In this document: in pieces, positions 1-7,034 of the stretch
Numbering within the stretch: the first letter of the stretch is position 1
How the letters are laid out: every line of letters starts with the position of its first letter
DNA from: Myxococcales bacterium
GTDB taxonomy: Bacteria; Myxococcota_A; Bradymonadia; Bradymonadales; Bradymonadaceae
Assembly (NCBI GenBank): GCA_007120915.1
Contig: SKMT01000105.1
Coordinates: 1 to 24,308 of the forward strand
Direction of reading: 5' to 3'
Length of the DNA stretch: 24,308 bases
Translations under genes and position numbers: made by a program
Notes under the pieces: generated by a model
Told to the model about the DNA's origin: nothing
What the model saw: the letters and a program-made list of their open reading frames with translations, nothing else
Database searches by the model: none

Positions 1-16
1 AGCCCCCTTTCTCCCG

Positions 17-1522
17 ATGCCGACTCTATCTCTGATCGCCTGGCTGTCCGAGCTTTCCGCCTGGACACTCTTTGTGTGGACCGGACGCATTCTGGGGATC
101 TGCTTTGTCCCGTCTGTGCTTCTGCAGCGGTCTACCCGCCCGGTGGCCTCGCTGGGCTGGATACTGGCGCTGGTGTTTTTGCCCTACCTGGGGATTTTGC
201 TGTGGTGGGTGTTCGGGCGCAGCTATCTACGGCGCTCAAGCCCCCGCAGTGTCGAGGGACATCGCCGCCTGTCCGAGCGTCTTCGCACCTCCCCGGGGGA
301 CGGTGAACTGCCGTGGCACGCCGATGAGCCGCCGACGCCCCTTGACGAAGCACTGACGGTGAAAGCCGATGATGCTGCAATCCAGCATGGGCTCTTTGAG
401 CCCACCGCCGGCAACGCCGTCACCGCCTACACTCCGCCCGCCGACGCCTTCGATGCCTTCGCAGAAGCCATTGAGAAGGCCAAAGATCACATCCACTTCC
501 AGTACTACGTCTGGAAGTCGGACCACACGGGCAGACGGTTCCGCGATCTACTCGCCGACAAGGCCCGCGAGGGTGTGGAAGTCCGGATTCTGTACGATGC
601 GGTGGGAAGTGTACGCATGAGCAAGCGCTTCACCGCTCATGCCGCTGACGCCGGCGCAAAGGTGGTGCCGTTCTTGCCGGTGCGGCTGTGGGAGCGGAGG
701 CTGAGGATCAACTTCCGCAACCACCGCAAGTTTCTGATCGTCGACGGGCGTATGGGGTTTACCGGTGGGGTCAACATCGCCGATGAATATCTCGAGTGGT
801 GCGACGCCGCCTTCGGCTTCCAGGGGCCGCTGGTCCACCAGATGCAGCAGGTATTTGCCGAAGACTGGCACTTTGCGACAGGCGAATCGTTCACGGGCCC
901 CCGCTACTATCCCTACGCCACCGCAGAGACGTCGCGATCGTCGGGAGATATGCTGCCCGACACTCCCGTCAGCGACGTCAGCGCCCGCATGATCACCGGT
1001 GGGCCTCACGACCGGTTTCAGACCATCCACCGGCTCTTCTTTCTGTCCATCGTCTCCGCACGACACCGGCTCTGGGCGGTGACACCGTACTTTGTGCCCG
1101 ACACGGCAATCCTGGCCGCATTGCAGACCGCCGCGCTTCGCGGAGTCGACGTTCGCATCATCCTCCCAGCCCAGACCGACGTGCCACTTGCCCAGTACGC
1201 CGGGCGCACCTGGTGGGACGACCTGCTCGCCGCCGGGGTGCGACTTTTCGAGTATCAGCCCCGGATTCTGCACGCCAAACTGATGGTCATCGACCACCGT
1301 CACACCCTGGTGGGAAGTGCCAACATGGACATCCGCAGCTTCCAGCTCAATTTCGAGGCCAACACGCTGATCGACGACCCGGAGTTTAACGACACATCGG
1401 CGGCGATGTTTCAGGAGATGCTCCAGAACAGCAAAGAGGTGAAGCTCGACGACTTTCGCCACCGCCCCCGACGGGTGCGACTCAAAGAAGGGGCCGCGCG
1501 GCTGTTTACACCACTTTTGTAG
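17..1522 (+). CDS. cls: Cardiolipin synthase, phospholipase D family
   Basis: This 501-residue protein is expected to join two phosphatidylglycerol molecules, or phosphatidylglycerol and another phospholipid, into cardiolipin at the inner membrane. The N-terminus has two hydrophobic segments (about residues 8-32 and 43-67), as in ClsA-type enzymes. Two HKD half-sites follow: HRKFLIVD with H236 and K238, followed by a GG turn and N, and HAKLMVID with H419 and K421, followed by GSANMD. The ending, with a basic stretch and FTPLL, is typical of the family, and the length is close to the usual 480-510. The ATG at 17 is the first in frame. It lies so near the window edge that only 16 upstream bases are visible, with no Shine-Dalgarno among them, so a start further upstream is not excluded. 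The next gene follows after 74 bases on the same strand. Confidence 0.93.
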   Translation: MPTLSLIAWLSELSAWTLFVWTGRILGICFVPSVLLQRSTRPVASLGWILALVFLPYLGILLWWVFGRSYLRRSSPRSVEGHRRLSERLRTSPGDGELPWHADEPPTPLDEALTVKADDAAIQHGLFEPTAGNAVTAYTPPADAFDAFAEAIEKAKDHIHFQYYVWKSDHTGRRFRDLLADKAREGVEVRILYDAVGSVRMSKRFTAHAADAGAKVVPFLPVRLWERRLRINFRNHRKFLIVDGRMGFTGGVNIADEYLEWCDAAFGFQGPLVHQMQQVFAEDWHFATGESFTGPRYYPYATAETSRSSGDMLPDTPVSDVSARMITGGPHDRFQTIHRLFFLSIVSARHRLWAVTPYFVPDTAILAALQTAALRGVDVRIILPAQTDVPLAQYAGRTWWDDLLAAGVRLFEYQPRILHAKLMVIDHRHTLVGSANMDIRSFQLNFEANTLIDDPEFNDTSAAMFQEMLQNSKEVKLDDFRHRPRRVRLKEGAARLFTPLL

Positions 1523-1596
1523 CCACCGGTGATCGGTTAAGCATCGGTCCAACGAAGTGCCTGCACGTTCCGGTTCGCTGATGCCCCACTGCTGCG

Positions 1597-3894
1597 ATGT
1601 CTACTCAACTGTTTCACACCTCTGAACTGACCGATGTCGACTGGCCCGAGGAGGCGGTCTTCATCGTCGACGAGGCGATCCCCGATCGATTCCAACGTGG
1701 GCTGGCCGGCCCCAGTGTCGTCGTGGATGCCGGTGAAAATCTAAAGAGGCTGGACCGCATCGAACAACTGGCCGACTCGGTGCTGCAGTTGCGCTCGACG
1801 CGGCCGTTGACGCTGGTGGGTGTGGGCGGTGGAGCCGTCGGCGACGCCGTGGGGTTTCTGGCGAGCACGCTGTGGCGGGGGGTGGGGCTGTGGCATGTAC
1901 CCACCACGCTGTTGGCGATGGTCGACTCCGCCCACGGCGGCAAAACAGCGGTCAACCTGGCGGGGCGCAAAAACCAGCTCGGCAGTTTCTACCCCGCCGA
2001 CGCCGTGGTGCTGTGCACCGGCTTTCTCGAAACACTCCCCTTCGATCTGCGCGAAGAGGGATTTGTAGAGCTTCTCAAAGCCCTCTGGCTCGCTCGACCG
2101 AACACGCTGGAGGTGCTCGACGAGCCGGGGGCGTACAACCGGATTCTGGCCGGAGAGGTCAACGCCGACCGCGAGTTGTGGCAACGGCTTCTGACCGAGG
2201 CGGTCGACGCGAAGTACGACGTCGTCGAAGAAGATCCGAAAGAACAGACAGGCCATCGCCGCATCCTCAACCTGGGTCACACCGCCGGCCACGGGCTCGA
2301 AGCGCTCTACGGGCTGGCCCACGGCCGCGCCGTCGCCTGGGGGCTGGCCGCCTGCGCACTTCTGTCACACCGCCACGCCGCGCTCGATGCCAGACAACGC
2401 GACCGGCTGCTCGACCACCTCGACCCGCTGCTCGTCGCGCTTCCCCGGCATCCAGACGAGGTGGACCGCAGGCGGTTCATCGAAAACCTTCGGCGCGACA
2501 AAAAACGCGAAGACGGCCAGTTGATCTCGATACTTCTCGACGCTGCGGGACAACCGGTCCAGACCACGGAATTGTCCCCCGAAGACTGGTGGCAGGCGGT
2601 CCAGCAGGCGCAACAGATCTGGCGCGACCGCCCCCACGTCTTCCCCCCGGGGGGAAGTGGCCGGAGCGAAGCGAAGGTCGATGGGGGGATTGAACTGCCC
2701 ACCAGCAAATCCCACGCCAACCGCGCCGCCATCATCGCTCACCTGCGCGCGGGCACCACTCCCCTTGCCCCGCCGAGCCCCTCATCGCCGGCGGACGTCG
2801 TCGATCTGCGCAGGGCGCTGCAGCGAATCGACACCGCCGGCGACACCAGTGACGTCACCGTCCACGCCGGCGAAGGCGGCACCACTGCCCGATTTCTGCT
2901 CGCTGTGGCCGCCACCCGCAGAGCCACGACGACGCTCCAACTTGCCGAACCGCTGCGAAACCGCCCCCACACCCCTCTGGTCGATGCGCTGGAAGCCGGA
3001 GGAGCCACCATCACCGAGACCGATCAGGGGTTCCGGATCGTCGGCTGGGAGCAATTCCCCGATCAGTTGACCGTCGATGCAACCGCTTCGTCGCAGTTCG
3101 CCTCCGCGCTGGCCCTTCTGTCTGCCTCGGGCAACCCGCTGAGGCTGAAACTGGATGGGCCTGTGGCCAGCCGACCCTACTTCGAGATGACGCTGAACAT
3201 GCTCGCCGATGCCGGGGTCGAACACACCCCGCAAAGCGAGGGCTCCCTGCGACTTGAGCCGACGGATCGACTCCATCAGCCCCACCACTTCCAGTTGCCC
3301 CCCGACCCCAGCAGTGCAGTGGTCTGGCAGGCGATCAACGCACTGGACGATGGAATACCCCTGCCGGCGATCGGCGAAGTGGATCACCCCGACACGCGGT
3401 TCCCCGACATTGTGAACACGTTGAAAAAACAAAAGGAAAAAGACTCGGGAATCGGAAGTCGGAAATCGGAAGTCGGAAATCGGAAGTCGGAAACGTCCGG
3501 TATGGTCATCGACCTGTCCGAATCCCCCGATCTGGCCCCCGTACTCGCCGCGCTGGCCGCGCGACTGCCCATTTCGTTAACCGTCACCGGCGCCGCCCAC
3601 CTTCGCCACAAAGAATCCAACCGCATCGACGACCTGGCCGCCGCCTTCAGCGAGGTCGGTGTAACCATTGAACCGACGGACGACGGCTTCGTCGTCCCCA
3701 CCGAACCCCAGCAACCCACCCCCGGCGCCACGTTTGACCCCCGCGGCGACCACCGCCTGGCGATGGCCGCGGCCGTGCTGGCGCATGGCGCCGCGTCGAT
3801 CACCATCGGCAACGCCCGCTGCGTCACCAAGTCCTACCCCGAACTGTGGCGCCATCTGCGCCGCATCACCAACCACCGACCACCCACCACCTAA
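1597..3894 (+). CDS. aroBA: Bifunctional 3-dehydroquinate synthase / EPSP synthase fusion
   Basis: One 765-residue frame carries shikimate pathway steps 2 and 6. Residues 1 to about 345 are AroB-like: GGGAVGD, a VPTTLLAMVDS stretch, GGKTAVN, KNQLGSFY, and the metal-site region LNLGHTAGHGLE. Residues from about 365 to 765 are AroA-like: LPTSKSHANR, RNRPHTPL, SSQFASAL, RPYFEMT, RHKESNR, and DHRLAMA near the end. In the AroA part the usual GNAGT(A/T)MR loop reads GEGGTTAR, so the usual Asn is Glu. The domain linker (residues 349-364) is encoded by a dispersed GC-rich repeat. Residues 617-633 are encoded by a tandem heptamer array inserted before the PDLAP region. The last residues, HRPPTT, and the TAA stop come from another heptamer run. 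The ATG at 1597 gives a normal AroB start, although no clear Shine-Dalgarno precedes it. The AroB-AroA order matches that of fungal AROM proteins. Confidence 0.92.
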   Translation: MSTQLFHTSELTDVDWPEEAVFIVDEAIPDRFQRGLAGPSVVVDAGENLKRLDRIEQLADSVLQLRSTRPLTLVGVGGGAVGDAVGFLASTLWRGVGLWHVPTTLLAMVDSAHGGKTAVNLAGRKNQLGSFYPADAVVLCTGFLETLPFDLREEGFVELLKALWLARPNTLEVLDEPGAYNRILAGEVNADRELWQRLLTEAVDAKYDVVEEDPKEQTGHRRILNLGHTAGHGLEALYGLAHGRAVAWGLAACALLSHRHAALDARQRDRLLDHLDPLLVALPRHPDEVDRRRFIENLRRDKKREDGQLISILLDAAGQPVQTTELSPEDWWQAVQQAQQIWRDRPHVFPPGGSGRSEAKVDGGIELPTSKSHANRAAIIAHLRAGTTPLAPPSPSSPADVVDLRRALQRIDTAGDTSDVTVHAGEGGTTARFLLAVAATRRATTTLQLAEPLRNRPHTPLVDALEAGGATITETDQGFRIVGWEQFPDQLTVDATASSQFASALALLSASGNPLRLKLDGPVASRPYFEMTLNMLADAGVEHTPQSEGSLRLEPTDRLHQPHHFQLPPDPSSAVVWQAINALDDGIPLPAIGEVDHPDTRFPDIVNTLKKQKEKDSGIGSRKSEVGNRKSETSGMVIDLSESPDLAPVLAALAARLPISLTVTGAAHLRHKESNRIDDLAAAFSEVGVTIEPTDDGFVVPTEPQQPTPGATFDPRGDHRLAMAAAVLAHGAASITIGNARCVTKSYPELWRHLRRITNHRPPTT
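2641..2688 (+). repeat. Dispersed GC-rich repeat copy inside the aroBA linker
   Basis: The copy begins with a perfect 16-base palindrome, TTCCCCCCGGGGGGAA (2641-2656), and continues with GTGGCCGGAGCGAAGCGAAGG and then TCGATGGGGGG. A second copy of the same layout lies in non-coding DNA at 16110-16165: a C-run/G-run hairpin, then GTGGCC, a purine-rich GGAG/CGCAG segment, and finally GTCGGAGGGGG. Here the repeat is translated as the interdomain linker of the AroB-AroA fusion. Confidence 0.65.
3445..3493 (+). repeat. In-frame heptamer array inside the EPSP synthase domain, 7 units
   Basis: Seven contiguous 7-base units fit TCGGRAR: TCGGGAA, then alternating TCGGAAG and TCGGAAA. Three units make 21 bases, so the encoded peptide has a 7-residue period, visible as GSRKSEV followed by GNRKSET. 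The unit alternates strictly, which points to amplification of a 14-base dimer. The array falls between the conserved DIVNTLKK and PDLAP regions, where EPSP synthases have a variable surface loop, so the enzyme could tolerate it. Confidence 0.9.
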
Positions 3895-3966
3895 CGCCCA
3901 GAGCCCAGAGCCCAGCACCCAGCACCCAGCACCCAGCACCCAGCGCCCAGCACCCAGCGCCCAGCA
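3873..3966 (+). repeat. Heptamer array between convergent genes (CCACCNA then CCCAGMR)
   Basis: Three CCACCNA units (3873-3893) encode the end of aroBA and supply its TAA stop. After a 3-base break come ten perfect-length CCCAGMR units (3897-3966) of three kinds: CCCAGAG, CCCAGCA and CCCAGCG. The next bases, CCTAG, contain the stop codon of the converging monooxygenase gene at 3968-3970. The 73-base gap between the two stop codons is therefore almost wholly repeat. No hairpin-plus-T-run terminator is visible. Confidence 0.93.
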
Positions 3967-3967
3967 C

Positions 3968-5437
3968 CTAGCTCACCCGCCAGGCGTCGCGATCCAACTG
4001 TCGGGTTCGAAGCCAGAATTCGAGCGTCAGCCCCGGCCACAGCGTGTAATTATCGCCGTCATCGGTCAGATACCAACTGTGGCAGCCTCCGGTGCTCCAC
4101 ACCGTGTCGCGAAGCCGCTGTTGAATCCCGCGGTTAAATTCTCGATGCGCGTCGGGGCGCACTTCTATCGCCCGCCCCCCCTCCTGGCTCACCGTCTCGA
4201 TCGCCTGGAGGATCAGTCGTATCTGCGACTCGATCATGAAGATGATGGAGTTGTGTCCCAGCCCCGTGTTCGGCCCCACCAGCATGTACATGTTGGGAAA
4301 TCCGGCGGTGGCCACCCCGTAGTACGCCTCCATCCCGTCGGCCCATGCCTCTTCGAGTGTCTGCCCGCCGCGGCCGGTGATCTCGACGTGGGCCAGCATC
4401 TCTTCGATCGCATACCCGGTGGCCATCACCACCACGTCCAGTTCGTGTTCTTGCCCGTGGGCGTCAACGACCCCCTGCGGGGTGAATCGATCTACTGCGG
4501 CGTCGACGAGATGCACATCGGACCGCTTCAGCGCCGGATAGTAGTCGTTGGAGACGACCACCCGCTTGCAGCCGACCCGATAGTCCGGTGTGACCTTCCG
4601 GCGCAGCACCGGATCCTCGAAGGTCTCGTCGATATGCTCGCTGAGCATCCTCTCCAGAATTTCGAGTACCCAGTGAAACCTCACCAGGCCCATCCCCTGG
4701 ACCTCGTGACGCAGATAGATCAGCGCCCGGTACAGCCGCTGGACGGCGGGAAACCTCTCGAACAACTGTTTGACCGCCTCCGAATACGCATACTCGGGCC
4801 GCGGCAACACCCAGGGCGCGCTGCGCTGAAACACCACCACCTCACCGGCCTCATCGGCGATCGACGGCACGATCTGCACTGCGCTCGCCCCGGTACCCAC
4901 CACCCCCACCCGCTTGCCCTGCAGTTCGGCGTCGTGATCCCACCTGGCGGAGTGAAACCAGTGGCCTTCATAATCCTGAAGCCCCTCAACGTCGGGGACG
5001 TTCGGGTCTCGCAGTGGGCCGACCCCCAACACCAGGTGTCGGGCAACAAAGGTCGACCCGTCGTCGCTTACAAGCGTCCACAGCGCCGTTTCCTCGTCAT
5101 ACTCTGCCCGCACAATCTCGGTGTTAAACCGGATGCGTTCATACAACCCGTACTTTTCGGCGCAACCGATCAGATAGTCCTGGATCTCCTCCTGAGGGCT
5201 GTAAGTGCGCGACCAACGCGGATTCAACTCGAAGGAAAACGAATACAGGTGCGACGGCACGTCGCAGGCACATCCCGGGTAGGTGTTGTCGCGCCAGGTA
5301 CCTCCCACTTCCTCGTCGCGCTCAAAAATGGTGAACGAGTCGATCCCCGCCTCTTGCAGCTTGATGGCCATCCCCATCCCGGCGAATCCGGCGCCAACGA
5401 TGGCGACTTCCGTGTCGATTTCAGCGACGTCTTGCAC
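3968..5437 (-). CDS. Flavin-containing (Baeyer-Villiger-type) monooxygenase
   Basis: This 489-residue protein is expected to bind FAD and NADPH and to oxygenate a ketone or a soft heteroatom; the substrate cannot be read from the sequence. It has an N-terminal Rossmann motif GAGFAG (residues 15-20) and the GGTWRDNTYPG block (45-55) seen in BVMO-like enzymes. The BVMO fingerprint FxGxxxHxxxW appears as YEGHWFHSARW (156-166), with Tyr in the first place. A second nucleotide-binding motif, GTGASA, starts at 181, and an ATGY motif lies near the C-terminal third. Translation starts at GTG (5435-5437). An AGGA six bases upstream is a possible ribosome site and lies inside a degenerate heptamer run. 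The gene stands alone, convergent with aroBA, and its TAG stop touches a heptamer array. Confidence 0.9.
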   Translation of the reverse strand: MQDVAEIDTEVAIVGAGFAGMGMAIKLQEAGIDSFTIFERDEEVGGTWRDNTYPGCACDVPSHLYSFSFELNPRWSRTYSPQEEIQDYLIGCAEKYGLYERIRFNTEIVRAEYDEETALWTLVSDDGSTFVARHLVLGVGPLRDPNVPDVEGLQDYEGHWFHSARWDHDAELQGKRVGVVGTGASAVQIVPSIADEAGEVVVFQRSAPWVLPRPEYAYSEAVKQLFERFPAVQRLYRALIYLRHEVQGMGLVRFHWVLEILERMLSEHIDETFEDPVLRRKVTPDYRVGCKRVVVSNDYYPALKRSDVHLVDAAVDRFTPQGVVDAHGQEHELDVVVMATGYAIEEMLAHVEITGRGGQTLEEAWADGMEAYYGVATAGFPNMYMLVGPNTGLGHNSIIFMIESQIRLILQAIETVSQEGGRAIEVRPDAHREFNRGIQQRLRDTVWSTGGCHSWYLTDDGDNYTLWPGLTLEFWLRTRQLDRDAWRVS

Positions 5438-5465
5438 TCTGGATCCTGGGGTCTTGGTTCATGGG
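5437..5465 (-). repeat. Degenerate CCNANNA-type heptamers abutting the monooxygenase start
   Basis: Read on the minus strand, four units fit the pattern: CCCATGA, ACCAAGA, CCCCAGGA (one base longer) and TCCAGAG. The last unit overlaps the first base of the GTG start codon. The AGGA inside the third unit is at Shine-Dalgarno distance. The units are diverged, so membership rests on spacing and on similarity to the CCCANGA units at 20752-20779. Confidence 0.45.
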
Positions 5466-5553
5466 CCACAGCAGGTCAGTCGAAGCTCCCCACAAATCTT
5501 AGTTCGCCGTAGTTCAGGCGCCTCAAATAGAAGGCGGTCGCGTAGACTCGAAG

Positions 5554-5619
5554 GTCGTGGGTCGTGGGTCGTGGGTCGTGGGGTCGTGGGTCGTGGGGTC
5601 GTGGGTCGTGGGGTCGTGG
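5554..5619 (+). repeat. GTCGTGG heptamer array, 9 units
   Basis: Nine identical GTCGTGG units are present: four contiguous, then groups of two, two and one, each separated by one extra G. The later part is therefore a 15-base higher-order repeat. On the opposite strand the unit is CCCACGA, which fits the general CCNANNA form of the other arrays. The lack of any base substitution suggests recent amplification. Confidence 0.93.
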
Positions 5620-5651
5620 CGTATTACCACCGATCATCGACGAACTACCAA

Positions 5652-5717
5652 CCAATAACCAACGACCAATAACCAACGACCAATAACCAATAACCAACGA
5701 CCAATAACCAACAACCA
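5652..5717 (+). repeat. CCAATAA/CCAACGA heptamer array, 9 units
   Basis: Nine contiguous 7-base units alternate mainly between CCAATAA and CCAACGA, with one CCAACAA, followed by a partial CCA. The array is an A-rich island in a high-GC setting. Its unit on the other strand, GGTTATT or TTATTGG, is the same as that of the array at 13340-13381 in opposite orientation. Confidence 0.93.
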
Positions 5718-5749
5718 TTTGACAATCGGCCGGGCGATGCGTCAATGGA

Positions 5750-6526
5750 ATGCTCATGAACACCTGGCTCGACAACGAACTGCCCGACCTTCTGGCCGAC
5801 CTCGAAGAGGTAGGTGCCAATCGGATGCGCCTGCTGGTGGCCGTCTCGCTTGCCTGCATCGGCGCCGTTGTGGCGTTGTCGGCGGCCATTGGCTATCTGG
5901 TCGTCGGCGGCGACCAGGCTACCCCGACGTTCGTTGTCGCGCTGGGCTTGCTTGCCGGCCCCGGCGTGCTGGGCGTGGTGCTCGCCTATCTGGCACTGGT
6001 GCGGGGCCATTTGAACTACCGGTTCGCCGCCGACGTGATGGTCCCCTTTTTGCGGGAGCGCTTCGGCAAATTCCGCTACGACTCGGTGGAGGGCCTCGAC
6101 GATCAGTTGTGGCGCTGTACCGGCTGGTTTCCCGACGACGTCGAACACTCCAAGACCACGCACCGCACCCATTTTCGCGTCGACGAAGATGGGCCACTTG
6201 TGCGGTTTTGCCACCTGGTGATCACCCCACCCTTTTCGGTGTTCCGCAGGCTCGCCGGCCGCGGCGGGGCCCCGGAGGTCGAAGGCCTGTTCGGCGTCGT
6301 CGAAGACACCGAACTGCCCGGCGACTTCGCCCCACCCGACATCGAAAAGCTGCAGATAACCGAAGACGACGAGTCGATCTTCTTCTTTCTTCCCGCCACA
6401 TCCCCCGTACTTCGCGCCGATCCCCGCAACCCCGTCGTCGACGAACAGCAGGTGCGCGAGTTCCTCTCCGCCTTCACCGACGTCGAGGATCTCGCAGAAT
6501 CACTGCGGTCGAACCAACGGGCGTAG
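5750..6526 (+). CDS. Two-helix membrane protein of unknown function, possibly DUF3137-like
   Basis: The product is 258 residues. After an acidic/amphipathic start, two hydrophobic segments (about residues 28-50 and 58-84) form a hairpin. A soluble domain follows, with aromatic and acidic patches and a block EVEGLFGVVEDTELPGDF. A short membrane hairpin followed by one soluble domain containing a GLF-type motif resembles DUF3137 proteins. This is a weak resemblance from memory, and no catalytic motif is seen. ATG codons at 5750 and 5756 are in frame and neither has a clear Shine-Dalgarno; the first is used here. The gene lies directly downstream of a heptamer array and 268 bases before the toxin-antitoxin pair. 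Confidence 0.72.
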   Translation: MLMNTWLDNELPDLLADLEEVGANRMRLLVAVSLACIGAVVALSAAIGYLVVGGDQATPTFVVALGLLAGPGVLGVVLAYLALVRGHLNYRFAADVMVPFLRERFGKFRYDSVEGLDDQLWRCTGWFPDDVEHSKTTHRTHFRVDEDGPLVRFCHLVITPPFSVFRRLAGRGGAPEVEGLFGVVEDTELPGDFAPPDIEKLQITEDDESIFFFLPATSPVLRADPRNPVVDEQQVREFLSAFTDVEDLAESLRSNQRA

Positions 6527-6640
6527 CGGTTCGCGTGATTCCAACTCTCCGATTACGCCAACCTCAGTTCCCCGGGCAGCCTCAACTGCGGCTAGCTTGG
6601 GCTACGGGTCGAGCGTTGAATCTCCACGGGTCAACCAGCG

Positions 6641-6703
6641 CCCCGCACCCAGCGCCGAAAGCCCAGCACCAAGAGCCCAGCGCCCAGAGCCAAGCGCCCG
6701 CTG
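6641..6703 (+). repeat. Diverged CCCAGMR heptamer array, 9 units
   Basis: Nine units keep exact 7-base spacing but have many substitutions: CCCCGCA, CCCAGCG, CCGAAAG, CCCAGCA, CCAAGAG, CCCAGCG, CCCAGAG, CCAAGCG and CCCGCTG. It looks like an older copy of the arrays at 3897 and 7448. It lies between the two-helix membrane protein gene and the toxin-antitoxin promoter region. Point changes without indels show that phase is retained as the arrays decay. Confidence 0.8.
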
Positions 6704-6747
6704 TTTCCGGGAATCTCCCCCATCTCCTGGATGTTCCACCCCCTGAG

Positions 6748-6777
6748 ACGTACAATTGTTGGCGAGTGACACGTACA
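6748..6777 (+). promoter_or_regulatory. Candidate toxin-antitoxin promoter/operator with two ACGTACA boxes
   Basis: Two identical ACGTACA boxes lie at 6748-6754 and 6771-6777, 23 bases apart and so roughly two helical turns, just upstream of the antitoxin gene. TACAAT at 6751-6756 overlaps the first box and is one base from the -10 consensus. The -35 region is poor. Ribbon-helix-helix antitoxins commonly bind paired short boxes over their own promoter, so this is a plausible autoregulatory site, inferred from position and repetition only. Confidence 0.4.
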
Positions 6778-6794
6778 CCGCTTTGGAGGCGACG

Positions 6795-7034
6795 ATGAAG
6801 AAAAAACTCACACTGCGCATGGACGAGGACGCCATTGCCCGAGCCAAGGAGTACGCCAAAGAGCGTGGCACGTCGGTGTCGAAGCTGGTCGAGAACTTCT
6901 TCGCCGCTCTCGAAAGCGAGCAGCAGGAAGACATCGAGCTTTCTCCACTCGTCCAGGAACTCGCCGGCATTGCTGCTGGCTCCGACCTGAGCGAAGAGGA
7001 TTACTACGACTATCTCGAGGAGAAGTACAAATGA
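6795..7034 (+). CDS. Antitoxin, ribbon-helix-helix type (DUF6364-like)
   Basis: This 79-residue protein begins MKKKLTLRMDEDAIARAKEYA and continues with ERGTSVSKLVENFF. This is the strand-helix-helix pattern of DUF6364/VapB-like antitoxins, which bind operator DNA with the N-terminal strand and neutralise the toxin with the C-terminal tail. The tail here is acidic and ends in YYDYLEEKYK, suited to blocking a PIN active site. The ATG at 6795 is preferred over upstream alternatives because GGAGG (6786-6789 region) lies about five bases before it and the family motif starts there. Its stop overlaps the toxin start as ATGA at 7031-7034, giving translational coupling. Confidence 0.88.
   Translation: MKKKLTLRMDEDAIARAKEYAKERGTSVSKLVENFFAALESEQQEDIELSPLVQELAGIAAGSDLSEEDYYDYLEEKYK

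Larger units (their letters stand above)
5438..5749. other. Divergent intergenic region filled with heptamer arrays
   Basis: This 312-base gap separates the diverging monooxygenase and two-helix membrane protein genes. It holds three heptamer runs (5437-5465, 5554-5619, 5652-5717). A TTGACA hexamer at 5719-5724, directly after the third array, would suit a -35 element for the downstream gene, but no good -10 lies 16-18 bases beyond it. No small gene or RNA is recognisable. The proteins readable across it are low-complexity translations of the repeats. Confidence 0.7.

Noticed and set aside
3897..3966. Intrinsic terminator between aroBA and the monooxygenase gene
   Set aside because: The array is strand-asymmetric, cannot form a stable stem with itself, and no T-run follows on either strand.
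3668..5512. A 614-residue plus-strand open frame opposite the monooxygenase
   Set aside because: It lies antisense to a gene with clear FAD and BVMO motifs; its own protein is Pro/His/Arg-rich without any domain, as expected of a high-GC shadow frame.
6756..6794. Longer antitoxin starting at 6756
   Set aside because: The start at 6795 has a Shine-Dalgarno and begins exactly at the family motif; the extension would cover the candidate -10 and operator.
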